A DNA stretch of 64,000 bases from Micromonospora tarapacensis (GCF_019697375.1 NZ_JAHCDI010000004.1:4265324-4329323); one strand, 5' to 3'. Positions 34,926 to 43,942 are shown, counted from the first letter of the stretch. A program made the numbers and translations. Notes: generated from the sequence alone by a model not told the origin.

Positions 34926-35975
34926 ATGCTTGCCCCCGTGACCTTGATCCAAGCTGTAGGGCTCCGGAAGGTGTTCCGTAAGCCGGAGAAGCTCCCCGGG
35001 TTGCGCGGATCCCTGCGGCATCTGGTCGAGCGCAAATACTCGGAACATGTTGCAGTGGACGACATCGATCTGTCCATCGCGCCGGGTGAGGCGGTCGCGT
35101 ACGTCGGACCAAACGGAGCCGGCAAGTCGACCACGGTGAAGATGCTCTCCGGAATCTTGGTCCCGACCGCCGGACAGGTGCGCGTCGACGGCCTGGTGCC
35201 ACACCGGGACCGGGTGGAAAACGCGCGCCGCGTCGGTGTCGTCTTCGGCCAACGCACGCAGCTGTGGTGGGACCTGCCCGTACGCGAGTCACTCGAACTG
35301 CTGCGCGACATGCACGGGATAGATCGCGCGCGGTACCAGGCGGGAATCGAACGCCTCGACAGCGTCCTGGGAATCGGCGAGCTGTTGCCGACGCCCGCCC
35401 GAAAGCTGTCGTTGGGTCAGCGCATGCGGGCCGACCTGGCCGCGGCGTTGATCCACGAGCCGCGAGTGGTCTATCTGGATGAGCCGACGATCGGCCTCGA
35501 CATTTCGGTGAAGGATCGGGTGCGTTCCTTCGTTCGCCAGCTCGTGACCGATGGAACGACTGTCATGCTCACCACGCACGATCTCGCGGACATCGAGGAG
35601 ATCTGCCAGCGGATTGTCATCATCGATGCGGGTCGGGTGGTCTACGACGGTGACCTGCGAACGGTCAAGGACCTCCATGTCCGCGAGCGGTCGATGTCCT
35701 TCGAACTCGCGACGAGCCTGTCCGACGCCGAGCGCGTCGCCGCGCGCCTGCCCGGAGCGCAGGTCCGGCTGGAGCCGAACGGTCGTGAGCTGACGGTGAG
35801 CTTCGACCGGGTCGCAACCGGGGCGAGGGAGGTGCTGTCCGCCGTGCTCGCCGAGGCGGAGATCCTCGACATGCACATCGAAGAGCCGGCCATCGAGACG
35901 GTCGTCCGGAAGGTCTATGCCGGGCAGCTACGCATGGAGCCCGGCAGTGTCCCGGGGCCGGAGTCCAAGCGATGA
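34926..35975 (+). CDS. ABC-2 type exporter ATPase
   Basis: 349 aa. Walker A is GPNGAGKSTTVKMLSGIL, the signature is LSLGQRMRADLAAALIHEP, Walker B is VVYLDEPTIGLD, and the switch is TTHD. The extended N-terminus (KPEKLPGLRGSLRHLVERKYSEHVAVDDIDLSI) is typical of the COG4586 ATPases that pair with COG4587 and COG3694 permeases, which are the next two genes. It likely exports the cluster product or supports self-protection. It is divergent from the C-domain-like gene. Confidence 0.88.
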   Translation: MLAPVTLIQAVGLRKVFRKPEKLPGLRGSLRHLVERKYSEHVAVDDIDLSIAPGEAVAYVGPNGAGKSTTVKMLSGILVPTAGQVRVDGLVPHRDRVENARRVGVVFGQRTQLWWDLPVRESLELLRDMHGIDRARYQAGIERLDSVLGIGELLPTPARKLSLGQRMRADLAAALIHEPRVVYLDEPTIGLDISVKDRVRSFVRQLVTDGTTVMLTTHDLADIEEICQRIVIIDAGRVVYDGDLRTVKDLHVRERSMSFELATSLSDAERVAARLPGAQVRLEPNGRELTVSFDRVATGAREVLSAVLAEAEILDMHIEEPAIETVVRKVYAGQLRMEPGSVPGPESKR

Positions 35976-36814
35976 CCGTGACCGCCGTCGACGCCGGTCC
36001 GTTACCGGCCGACAGCCGGACACGGCGGCTACGGGCCTACCGCAGCATGGCTCGGACCGCCCTGCGTAGCTTGCTCGCCTACCAGGCGAGCTTCCTGTTC
36101 GGCATGCTGGCATCGGCGTTCGCCGCGCTGTCCATGCTCTACCTCTGGCGGGCGGTGCTGGCCGCCGGGCCGCGGCACGGGTTCGACTGGCCACAGATGA
36201 AGGCATACCTGCTGGTCGCCTTCGTGGCCGGATCGCTCGTCTCCAGCTACACGGACTACCGGATGGCCAATCGCATCCGGCAGGGCGACGTGGCCGTCGA
36301 TCTGGTCCGACCCGTCGACTACCAGTGGTCACGGTTCGCGGAAAGCGTGGGTTTCGCCGTGTACGAGGCCGCGACAGCCATCGTCGTCATGCTGGCGGCC
36401 GCTGCATTACTGGGTGGCGTACCGCCGCCGGATCCGGACACCTTAGGGCTGTTCGTCCTCTCCGCGTTGCTGGTTTTTCCGCTGCGTTTCGGGATCGTCT
36501 ACCTCAGTGGCCTGCTGGTCTTCTGGACACAGAACTACGTGGGCGTGCAGGCCGCCCGGATCGCGCTCATCACGTTGCTCTCCGGGGCGCTCGTGCCGCT
36601 GGCCTTCCTGCCCGAATGGATCCAGGTAGCCAGCATGTACCTGCCGTTCACCGGCATGGCCGCCACCCCGGCGCTGCTCTACAGCGGTTCGCTCCACGGC
36701 ACCGCCGCGATCACGCCGGTGGTCGTCCAGGCCGTCTGGGCGGTGGGACTGTGGTTACTGGCGCGCGGTATGTGGTCGGCCGCATGTCGAAAGCTGACGG
36801 TCCATGGTGGCTGA
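35972..36814 (+). CDS. ABC-2 type permease (COG4587-like)
   Basis: 280 aa with about six transmembrane segments (SFLFGMLASAFAALSMLYLW; AYLLVAFVAGSLVSS; AATAIVVMLAAAALLGG; LGLFVLSALLVFPLRFGIVYLSGLLVFW and others). RMANRIRQGDVAVDLVRPVDYQWSRFAESVG is the characteristic cytoplasmic loop of this family. It starts in an ATGA overlap with the ATPase gene and overlaps the next permease by 11 bases. Confidence 0.85.
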   Translation: MTVTAVDAGPLPADSRTRRLRAYRSMARTALRSLLAYQASFLFGMLASAFAALSMLYLWRAVLAAGPRHGFDWPQMKAYLLVAFVAGSLVSSYTDYRMANRIRQGDVAVDLVRPVDYQWSRFAESVGFAVYEAATAIVVMLAAAALLGGVPPPDPDTLGLFVLSALLVFPLRFGIVYLSGLLVFWTQNYVGVQAARIALITLLSGALVPLAFLPEWIQVASMYLPFTGMAATPALLYSGSLHGTAAITPVVVQAVWAVGLWLLARGMWSAACRKLTVHGG

Positions 36815-37607
36815 GGTGCGACGGACGCTGCGGTTGTACCGTCGACTGCTGGGTGCCCACATACGCGCCACGCTCGAGTACGAGGCGGATTTCTGGATTC
36901 TGAGTCTCGCCGCGGTGCTCGTGCAGGGCATCGGGGTGGTGTTCCTCTGGGCGATCTTCAACAGCATCCCTGAGATCAACGGGTGGCGATTCTGGGACGT
37001 CGTGCTCATCTATGCGCTGGTGGTCCTCGCGGAGGGTCTGAGCGTGCTGTTCGCTCAGGGCGCCTGGACGCTGGCGGTGACCGTGAACTTCGGCCAACTG
37101 GACGCGCTGCTGATGCGGCCGTTCCCACCGGTACTTCAGGTGCTGAGCTCCCAGGTGGGCATGAACGGCCTGGGCAACCTCGTCCTCGGCTCGGGTCTGT
37201 TGATCACCGCGGTGGGCCGTGTCGACGTGCATTGGAGTCCCGGCCGCATCGCACTCGGGGTACTGCTGGTGATCGCGGCGGCCGGCGTCAAGATCGGGCT
37301 GAACCTGCTGACGAACTGCGCGGCCTTCTGGCTGCGCTCGCCGTACTCGATGTTCGCCTTCTCGATGCACTCGTTCGGCGAACTCGCTCGTTTCCCGATC
37401 ACGATTTATGGCCTGGGTGTCCGGATAGCCATCACCGCCGTCCTGCCCTACGCATTCATGAGCTACTACCCTGCCGCCGCCATTCTCTCCGATGGAACTG
37501 CACGCCTGCTGGGGCTGCTGACGCCGGTCGTGGCTCTGTACTGTCTCTGGCTCGGGACCACTGTGTTCCGGCACGGGCTCTCGCGGTACGAAAGTTCTGG
37601 TCATTGA
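36804..37607 (+). CDS. ABC-2 type permease (COG3694-like)
   Basis: 267 aa integral membrane protein with about six segments. FNFGQLDALLMRPFPPVLQVLSSQ-like VNFGQLDALLMRPFPPVLQVL is the family loop. ATG 36804 sits inside the preceding gene. It is the third component of the exporter, presumably heterodimerising with the 35972 product. Confidence 0.85.
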   Translation: MVAEVRRTLRLYRRLLGAHIRATLEYEADFWILSLAAVLVQGIGVVFLWAIFNSIPEINGWRFWDVVLIYALVVLAEGLSVLFAQGAWTLAVTVNFGQLDALLMRPFPPVLQVLSSQVGMNGLGNLVLGSGLLITAVGRVDVHWSPGRIALGVLLVIAAAGVKIGLNLLTNCAAFWLRSPYSMFAFSMHSFGELARFPITIYGLGVRIAITAVLPYAFMSYYPAAAILSDGTARLLGLLTPVVALYCLWLGTTVFRHGLSRYESSGH

Positions 37608-37665
37608 TGTCCAAAGGAACGGACACGCCCGGCAGGTACGCGCACCGTATTCGTTAGGAGTAATC

Positions 37666-38592
37666 ATGACTCTGGTCGAGACGCTAGGCGTCGTCGTTCC
37701 GACTCCTCCCGAGCATCGGACGTGGATTCCTGAGGTGGAGGCCCTCGACACCCTGCGCTGCACGGGTGAGGAGCTGGAGCAGCTGGTCGCCGCCGGTCTC
37801 GTTCGCGACGGTGGCCGATATGAGAACTACGACGTATGGAATCTGGGTCTTCTCAGCGGCTCCGGGCGTAGCCGACCGGAGCGGGAGATGGTCTTCTTCG
37901 CGCGGGTCCTGAAGTCGTTCGGAGCGGACTGGGTCTCCCGGCGTCGCTACGAGATCACGGGCTGGGCCGAGTGCCCCCGGGCGGAGGACTGCCCGTCCCG
38001 TGACTGGGTCGCGCCGGCCCTGCCGGACGTGGTCTGGGAACAAGAACAGATACAGCCCGGCAGAGCGGAGTGGCGTGGGCAGGTTGTATCGAGCGGGATG
38101 CACGCCACGGTGCGGGACCCTCGGGTACGGGACGCCTGGAATCATCTGCTCGAGCAGTACCGCTTCCACTTCACGCCGGCCAGCCTCTCACCGGACATGG
38201 CCAGCACCCTGCGCCGCAGGGTCGGCGACTGCGAGGCACTGTGTCGCGTACTGCTGCGCGACCTGCTCGACCTGGGCATACCGACGGAGTTGGAGCCGGG
38301 CTACATATTCGGTGGCGCACGGCTGCGGCGCCACGCCTGGCTGCGATTCGCCGACTCCGACGGCCAGTCGAAGGTGCTCGACCCGTCCATGGCTCTGTTG
38401 GCCGAAATGTTCTTCACTCCGGAGTACAAGGAGTTCTGCTTCGGATCCAGCATCAACCGGGTGATTCGGCGGGACAGCGGCAAAGAGGCGTTCGTGACCC
38501 ACCCGTGCGTGACCGGTGACAACAAGATCTACTACGAGTTCATCCTCCGGCCGATTCGTTCGGCCCAGGAGTCCGGGATTACGGCTTCCTGA
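37666..38592 (+). CDS. Transglutaminase-fold enzyme, possible amide synthase
   Basis: 308 aa. The pattern GDCEALCRVLLRDLLDLGIPTELEPGY...RRHAWLRFAD...VLDPSMALL fits the transglutaminase-like catalytic core: Cys189, His223 and Asp239. The family includes proteases, transglutaminases and AdmF, which forms an amide between two carrier-bound substrates in andrimid synthesis. In this cluster, with free carrier proteins and no NRPS module, an AdmF-like amide-forming role is a reasonable inference but not shown. ATG 37666 has AGGAG upstream. The ANL gene follows after 31 bases. Confidence 0.75.
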   Translation: MTLVETLGVVVPTPPEHRTWIPEVEALDTLRCTGEELEQLVAAGLVRDGGRYENYDVWNLGLLSGSGRSRPEREMVFFARVLKSFGADWVSRRRYEITGWAECPRAEDCPSRDWVAPALPDVVWEQEQIQPGRAEWRGQVVSSGMHATVRDPRVRDAWNHLLEQYRFHFTPASLSPDMASTLRRRVGDCEALCRVLLRDLLDLGIPTELEPGYIFGGARLRRHAWLRFADSDGQSKVLDPSMALLAEMFFTPEYKEFCFGSSINRVIRRDSGKEAFVTHPCVTGDNKIYYEFILRPIRSAQESGITAS

Positions 38593-38623
38593 GCGACGCT
38601 GACGAATGGTTTGAGGTGACATC

Positions 38624-39937
38624 GTGTACGAGGACAGGACGACCGCGGGCGCGCTGAGCACTGCCGCCGATCATCCGGTCATCCTCAGCGACGGATCGCC
38701 GCCACTCACCCGGCAGGCGCTGCGCAATGATGCCCTCGGACTGCGGCACCGCGTTCCCCGGGGCGCGACGGTGGCCCTCGTCGGACCGGGCTCTCGGCTG
38801 GTTGCCGCCGCCATCGTCGCGCTCGAGGGTTGGGCCGCTCGCGTCGAGCTGGTGGGCGATCTGAGTCCGGCGGTCAGCTCGCCGGACGCGGTGGTGCTCC
38901 GCAGTGACGAGATCGACGGCGTCCCGGGGCCACCCTCGACCGATGACGGTGCCTCGACCAGAGGCGAGGTCGACCAGGTGCACACCGCCTGGCGCCTGTT
39001 CTCCTCGGGGACCACGGGGCTGCCCACACCTACCGACCACAGTCTCGACTCCTTGACGCGGCGGACACGCCCGGCCGACAACCGGCTGGATCGCGGCGAC
39101 CGCGAGAGCCGGCGGTGGGGGCTGCTGTACCCACCCATGCGGATGGCAGGGATCCAGGTTCTCCTGCAGGCGATTCACGGCGGGGACAGCCTGGTGGACG
39201 CCGGTACCGCTGAACTCGAAGCGCGGCTGGACCGGTTCGTCCGATCGGGGGTCGACGCACTGTCCGCGACGCCGACCATGTGGCGGATGATCCTGCGCAG
39301 CCGGGCCGGTGACCGTCTCCCGTTGCGTCAGATCACGATGGGCGGCGAGATCGCCACCCAGTCCCTGCTGAACGCGTTGCGCAATCGATTCGGCGCGCGG
39401 ATCACGCACGTGTACGCCTCCACCGAGGCCGGTGCTGCCTTCTCGGTGAACGACGCCATCGAGGGCTTCCCACGGCATTACCTGGACACCCCGCCCGGCG
39501 GTGTGGCGCTCGACGTCCGAGACGGCGTTCTCTTCGTGCACGCGCCAGGAAGCAGCACGGCCGCGCCGGACGGCTTCGTCAGTACGGGGGATCTCGTCGA
39601 GCTTCGCGGCGATCGGGTGTACTTCGTGGGCCGAGCGTCGGGACTTGTGAACGTCGGCGGGGACAAGGTCTCGCCGGAAAGGGTGGAGGAGACACTGCGC
39701 CAGCATCCGGCGGTCCAGGACGCCGTGGTGGTTCCCAGGCGCAGCTCGATCACGGGATGGGTCCTCACTTCCGAGGTCGTGCTCGCGCCGTCGAATGACG
39801 GCCTTGCGCCGGGCGACCTGCGGTCGGCGCTGCGTGCCTTCGTAACCGAACAGCTGTCCCGGTCGCACGCTCCGGCGCGGATCACCGTGGTTTCCGAACT
39901 GTCGTTGTCTTCGACCGGAAAGGCCAGCAGAGCATGA
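38624..39937 (+). CDS. ANL-superfamily acid ligase, short form
   Basis: 437 aa from GTG 38624 (GAGGTGA upstream). It is shorter than usual for an acyl-CoA/aryl ligase. The P-loop reads RLFSSGTTGLPTPTDHS, without the usual final Lys-Gly. VYASTEAGAAF, GFVSTGDLVE, GRASGLVNVGGDKVSPERVEETLRQHP and the terminal lysine in LSSTGKASRA are all present. An amino or aryl acid loaded on the ACP encoded at 40721 is plausible. It overlaps the following SDR gene (ATGA). Confidence 0.82.
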   Translation: MYEDRTTAGALSTAADHPVILSDGSPPLTRQALRNDALGLRHRVPRGATVALVGPGSRLVAAAIVALEGWAARVELVGDLSPAVSSPDAVVLRSDEIDGVPGPPSTDDGASTRGEVDQVHTAWRLFSSGTTGLPTPTDHSLDSLTRRTRPADNRLDRGDRESRRWGLLYPPMRMAGIQVLLQAIHGGDSLVDAGTAELEARLDRFVRSGVDALSATPTMWRMILRSRAGDRLPLRQITMGGEIATQSLLNALRNRFGARITHVYASTEAGAAFSVNDAIEGFPRHYLDTPPGGVALDVRDGVLFVHAPGSSTAAPDGFVSTGDLVELRGDRVYFVGRASGLVNVGGDKVSPERVEETLRQHPAVQDAVVVPRRSSITGWVLTSEVVLAPSNDGLAPGDLRSALRAFVTEQLSRSHAPARITVVSELSLSSTGKASRA

Positions 39938-40668
39938 CCGAGCTGATGCCCCTCGACGAGCGTCCGTGCGCGGTGGTGACCGGAACCAGTAGCGGCCTGG
40001 GCCGCGCGGTCGCCAAACATCTCGAACGCGATGGATACCGGGTAGTGGGCCTCGCCCGTCGCGAGGTCAAGCCGATCGAGGTGGGTCCGAACTACGTACA
40101 CCTCTGCGCCGACCTCAATGACCTGGACTCCCTACCAGGTCTGGTGAGCGAGATCGTGAAGTCATACGGTACGCCGTACGCGCTCGTGAACAATGCGGCC
40201 CGCGGCGTTGACGGACTCCTGCCCCTCATGTCGGACCGTGCGATCCGGGAAACGATGCACCTTGATCTGCTGTCACCGTTGCTCTTCACGAAATACGTCG
40301 TTCGCCAGATGATCTCGAAAGGGGAGGGGCGGATCGTCAACGTCTCCTCGATTGTGGCCTCGACGGGCTTCCGCGGATTGTCCGTCTACGCCGCCGCCAA
40401 GGCGGGACTGGAGGGGTTCACCCGTTCACTGGCACGCGACGTCGGACGACGCGGCGTCACGGTGAATGCCGTCGCACCGGGCTTTCTCGACACCGAGATG
40501 ACGGATGCCCTAGGGTCGGAGAGTTTGGAGCGCATCAGGGGACGGAGTCCGATTGGTCGGTTCGCGACCCTGGACGAGGTGGCGGCCGCGGTCACCTATC
40601 TTCTCTCCCCGGCTGCAGCCGGCGTCACGGGAACGGTGATCACGATTGACGGTGGATCCACCGCATGA
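39934..40668 (+). CDS. SDR-family oxidoreductase (FabG-like)
   Basis: 244 aa. Cofactor motif is TGTSSGLG (about residues 16-23), with NNAA, the active-site Ser in NVSSIVAS, YAAAK (Tyr/Lys pair) and VNAVAPGFLDTEM. Sequence and size match 3-oxoacyl-ACP reductases. It is probably the beta-ketoreductase or alcohol dehydrogenase of the cluster, acting on an ACP-bound intermediate. It is co-translated with the upstream ligase. Confidence 0.88.
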   Translation: MTELMPLDERPCAVVTGTSSGLGRAVAKHLERDGYRVVGLARREVKPIEVGPNYVHLCADLNDLDSLPGLVSEIVKSYGTPYALVNNAARGVDGLLPLMSDRAIRETMHLDLLSPLLFTKYVVRQMISKGEGRIVNVSSIVASTGFRGLSVYAAAKAGLEGFTRSLARDVGRRGVTVNAVAPGFLDTEMTDALGSESLERIRGRSPIGRFATLDEVAAAVTYLLSPAAAGVTGTVITIDGGSTA

Positions 40669-40720
40669 TCCGGTGGCCGGTGTCTACGCCAATTCGATGG
40701 ACAGGATGGAAGGTGGCAGC

Positions 40721-40993
40721 GTGGTCGAGCGGAAGCAGTTAGAGGAGGTAATCCTTCTCGAGGTCGTCGAGCTGCTCAAAGAGGAGAAGGGCGAGGACGT
40801 CGCCGTCACCCTCGAGAGCGGGCTCGTCGAGAGCGGCATGGACAGTCTCGCCTTCGCCGTCCTCGTCACGCGACTTGAGCAGTCGCTGGGGTGTGACCCG
40901 TTCCTCGCACTGGAGGACGAAGTCTTTCCTCGGACCGTTTCCGAGCTGGTCGATCTCTATGTCACCTACCAGTTGGAGAACGTGTCGTCGTAG
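40721..40993 (+). CDS. Stand-alone acyl carrier protein
   Basis: 90 aa from GTG 40721, chosen for GGAAGGTGG four bases upstream; earlier in-frame starts (40697, 40706) lack a ribosome site. The phosphopantetheine serine is in VESGMDSLAFAVLVTRLE, and the helices ERKQLEEVILLEVVELLKE and TVSELVDLYVTYQL are typical. It is the last gene of the plus-strand operon and is followed by a 42-base palindrome. Confidence 0.85.
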   Translation: MVERKQLEEVILLEVVELLKEEKGEDVAVTLESGLVESGMDSLAFAVLVTRLEQSLGCDPFLALEDEVFPRTVSELVDLYVTYQLENVSS

Positions 40994-41002
40994 TCGGCCG
41001 GA

Positions 41003-41044
41003 CACCTCGGGGGGCTGGGCGCATGCGCCCAGCCCCCCGAGGTG
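41003..41044. terminator. 42-base perfect palindrome after the ACP gene
   Basis: Bases 41003-41023 and 41024-41044 are perfect inverted copies (centre GCATGC), ten bases after the ACP stop. The very stable G/C stem is a likely transcription terminator closing the left half of the island. Confidence 0.8.
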
Positions 41045-41104
41045 AGCTGCTAAGGCGTGTTTCAGCAGTCGCGGTTGCCGGTGTAGATCACGGCGTGGCG
41101 GTGA

Positions 41105-41292
41105 TCGATGTGGCGGCACGACCTCACCATTGGCCGGCCGCCGAAGTGGGACAGACGGACAGACGGCAGCTCATTGACGGGGTCTGGTGGCGGGTCCGGA
41201 TTGGGTGCCCGTGGCGCGACGTCCCGGCCGAGTATGGGCCCTGGCAGACGGTCTACGGCCTGTTCCGCCGCTGGCAGCGTGACGGAACCTGA
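41105..41292 (+). mobile_element. IS5-family transposase remnant
   Basis: One frame (from about 41108) gives MWRHDLT...GRPPKWD and another (from about 41143) gives RRQLIDGVWWRVRIGCPWRDVPAEYGPWQTVYGLFRRWQRDGT. Both match the start of IS5-group transposases, but with an internal deletion and frameshift. The rest of the transposase is absent. It is a relic, not an active element. Confidence 0.8.
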
Positions 41293-41343
41293 GGACGTGT
41301 CGGGCAGGCTGTCTCCCATCGGTTGTGTGGGAGGTGGTGGCCG

Positions 41344-41448
41344 GTGGGCAGACGGCCGGAGGTGTTCGTCCGGCAGGTGTCGATGGCCGAGGGTCAGCGG
41401 TTGCAGCGGATCACCACCATGAACAGCAGCTACCCGACTACGCAATGA
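41344..41448 (+). mobile_element. IS630-family transposase N-terminal scrap
   Basis: GTG 41344 opens a 34-codon frame reading GRRPEVFVRQVSMAEGQRLQRIT, the start of many IS630-family transposases in actinomycetes, then ends after an unrelated tail. From 41449 to 41557 nothing further is recognisable. Confidence 0.7.
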
Positions 41449-41557
41449 CCCCTGGGGTGGTACCACGCCAAAAAAGCCGGTACGCGGTCATCCAAACGGA
41501 TGGCCGCCGAGGGTCGTCGCCTGTGGGTCTCGACGCAACGAGGGAAGGCGAGCAGGC

Positions 41558-42262
41558 TCAGGGAACGGTGACGACCTGCGCCGAGTAGCCGAGCCCGGAG
41601 CCGAACCCGGCCAACAATGCCAGGTCGCCGGGCCGGACCTGTGCGGTGGCACACAACACCTCCAGTGCCATCGGAATGGACGCCGCCGAGGTGTTGCCGT
41701 CCTCACGGATGCTGCGAGCCACGACAACGGACGCCGGCAGTTCGAGCTGGCTCGCGACGCTCTCGATTATCCGTATGTTCGCCTGATGCAGTATGAGCGC
41801 GTTGATGTCACGGGGCTCGAGGCCCGCGGCGTCCAACGCCTCACGGATGACATCCGCGAGTGCGCTGATCGCCCACCGGAACACCTCTGTCCCTGCCATC
41901 TCCAGGTAGGGCCACCGGACAGCACCCGGTGTCTTCAAGGCCGAGAAGGAGGCGCTCTGCTCGATCGCGTGCAGATGCGTGGTGTCGCTGCCCCAGATGA
42001 CAGGACCGATGCCCGGCTGCTCTGAGGGTCCGATCACGACCGCGCCGGCGCCGTCGCCGAACAGGAATGCCGTGGACCGGTTTGTGATATCGACGATGTC
42101 GCTCATCCGCTCGGCGCCGGCAACCACCACATACTCCGTGTCGCCCGAGGAAACGAGACTGCTTGCCACCGCGAGGGCCTGGGAGAATCCTGCGCAGGCT
42201 CCTCCGATATCATGTGGCTGATGCCTCAGTTCCTGCGGCCGGCCGCTGGTACAGTGCGACAA
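41558..42262 (-). pseudogene. 5'-truncated KASIII (FabH-like) gene
   Basis: About 225 residues of a beta-ketoacyl synthase III remain: DIGGACAGFSQAL (active-site Cys), GDGAGAVVIGP, LILHQANIRII (His), DGNTSAASIP (Asn) and the end LLAGFGSGLGYSAQVV. The first 110 or so residues normally preceding the Cys are missing. Upstream of about 42230 the sequence changes into AT-rich noncoding DNA, and the only in-frame start is a TTG at 42262 in unrelated sequence. The triad survives, but half of the fold is lost. Confidence 0.8.
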
Positions 42263-43201
42263 AGTTATCGTCGCGAGATGACACGGCCACCAGTCATTGC
42301 CGCCTTGGCTCTGCCTTGCTCATTCAGGCTTACCATCTCAAGACAATCCTGGTGGCTACAAAACCGGCACTCGAACGATACCGACAGTAATCACCTGTCA
42401 TGAATCGATATTCTTTGATCCTCGTTGCCAGCCTAGATCGTAAGAAACGCTCATTCCAGGCTCAACGAAGCGATATGATACATCATGCCATACTCAGTCT
42501 ATGTTTTCGATATCATCAGTCAGTTCTTCAGTATCGTGTGATAGAGTGCGGTTAATCAGCCTCTTTGATGGCATCTTGAAGTCGAGATTTACTTCGAGAT
42601 TGGCATTGCCTCTCTGATCTTGGTGTTATCCCATGGAGGTCTCGACAACTCAGTAGATCGTTGATTGTAAGCTGATTCATCATGATCAATTGGGAGTTAT
42701 CATTGACCTCATGATCTTTCAGTCAGTATCATGCTCATCAGTCTGAGATCTGTAGAGTGAAATCAACTTTTTTCATTTTGCAGTCAGAGGAGTCATCAAC
42801 AATCAGACTGTATTGAGTCATTGATGAGTCAATCCTCAATAATCATGATGGCGATTGAAGATTGATATTGGCAGTGGAAATAGCCATCATCATGGATGTA
42901 GTCTCTCTTTGTTTGATTGATCTGTGTGTTGAGTTGGTGATCACTCTTGCTTGTCAGTATCATTGAAAAGTAGTCAGTGGAAATCAGGTGCAGACTGAGC
43001 ATTAAATCATTTATGAGTGTGTGGTAAAGTTGTGCTCTCCAGCCTCATGGCTGTTATAAACTCATCACCTCTTGCTCATTATCTGGCATATCGATTTCCC
43101 GGATCCGTCCGATCCTTCGATGGCCAGGAGACGGCCGGGTAATTCGTGGGACGGCCCGTCCAGTACGACGGGAGTCCAATCCTCGCTACGGTCGGTGTTA
43201 C
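42263..43201. other. AT-rich, ORF-free island
   Basis: About 900 bases unlike anything else in the window. In 42661-42780 I count 42 G or C out of 120 (35%), whereas flanking genes look near 65-70%. TGA, TCA, ATCA and TGAT words are dense on both strands, stopping every frame; no frame of 60 codons exists between about 42410 and 43140. No promoter, tRNA or repeat is obvious. The edges are about 42240 and 43100. Possible readings are foreign DNA, an Lsr2-type silencer target or a long untranslated RNA. Confidence 0.8.
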
Positions 43202-43942
43202 TCATTGCTGCTCCCCGGCGCTCGTGACTCTCCTGGCATCGCAGGTCCGGGAAGGCAGCGCACCGATGGTGGTGAGGCGCTCCCGGACAGCTCTCACGGA
43301 ATACTCAAGGCCGTTATCCGTTCGAACCGACACGCCGTCGTTCATTGCCGCGAATTCACGAAAGAGCTTCGCTCTCATAGACATACCTTCGAGATCGACT
43401 GACTCCGCCTCGGCTTCCCCACGGTCCCGCAGCCGATCGGCGGCAACGTCCACTGGAACATCGGTGAAAAGATAGCAGTCCGGCCGGGGAAAATGCCCGG
43501 CGCACTCCCAAACGGTACGCCGTTCGGCGGCCGAGTGCGGCGTCAATAGGAACTCCACCAGCGTCGTGAAAAGGTATCGATCGATAATCACCATGCGCCC
43601 CGCCTGAAGATGACCCCTCACCTGTTTGTGCAGCGTGAGCAGGCGGTCTCCCATAAGGACGAGCGTCAGCCCGAACGGGTCGACGAAGCCACGGTCCAGA
43701 CTCCCCTGTCGATCCCTGTCGAACTCGCGGAACAGCGCCGTGTCCTTCAACTTTCTAGACGGGAACTTGAAGCGCCGCACCACCACCGAGCGGCGCCTCG
43801 CCTCCGCCGCGATGCACCGGATCAACGTCGTCTTTCCGCTGGCATCGATGCCTGAAACGGCGATGAGCTTCCCAGGCCAGGCATGACGTCGCATAGGGAT
43901 GCGGAAACCCAGATCACCGTAGCCACTGTCAGGGTGATTCAT
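43202..43942 (-). CDS. Thymidylate-kinase-like P-loop protein
   Basis: 246 aa from ATG 43942 (AGAGGA upstream). Walker A is GKLIAVSGIDASGKTTLI (about residues 25-42), the DR motif is MVIIDRYLFTTLVEF and YLFTDVPVDVAADRLRDRG continues the dTMP-kinase pattern. The lid region is unusual. A cellular dTMP kinase is unlikely in an accessory island; phosphorylation of a nucleoside-like product or intermediate is a more attractive guess. Its promoter would lie beyond 43942 and the AT-rich island is downstream. Confidence 0.78.
   Translation of the reverse strand: MNHPDSGYGDLGFRIPMRRHAWPGKLIAVSGIDASGKTTLIRCIAAEARRRSVVVRRFKFPSRKLKDTALFREFDRDRQGSLDRGFVDPFGLTLVLMGDRLLTLHKQVRGHLQAGRMVIIDRYLFTTLVEFLLTPHSAAERRTVWECAGHFPRPDCYLFTDVPVDVAADRLRDRGEAEAESVDLEGMSMRAKLFREFAAMNDGVSVRTDNGLEYSVRAVRERLTTIGALPSRTCDARRVTSAGEQQ

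Noticed and set aside
42263..43201. Coding gene in the AT-rich island
   Set aside because: All six frames are closed by dense stops; no frame of 60 codons exists in the central 740 bases.
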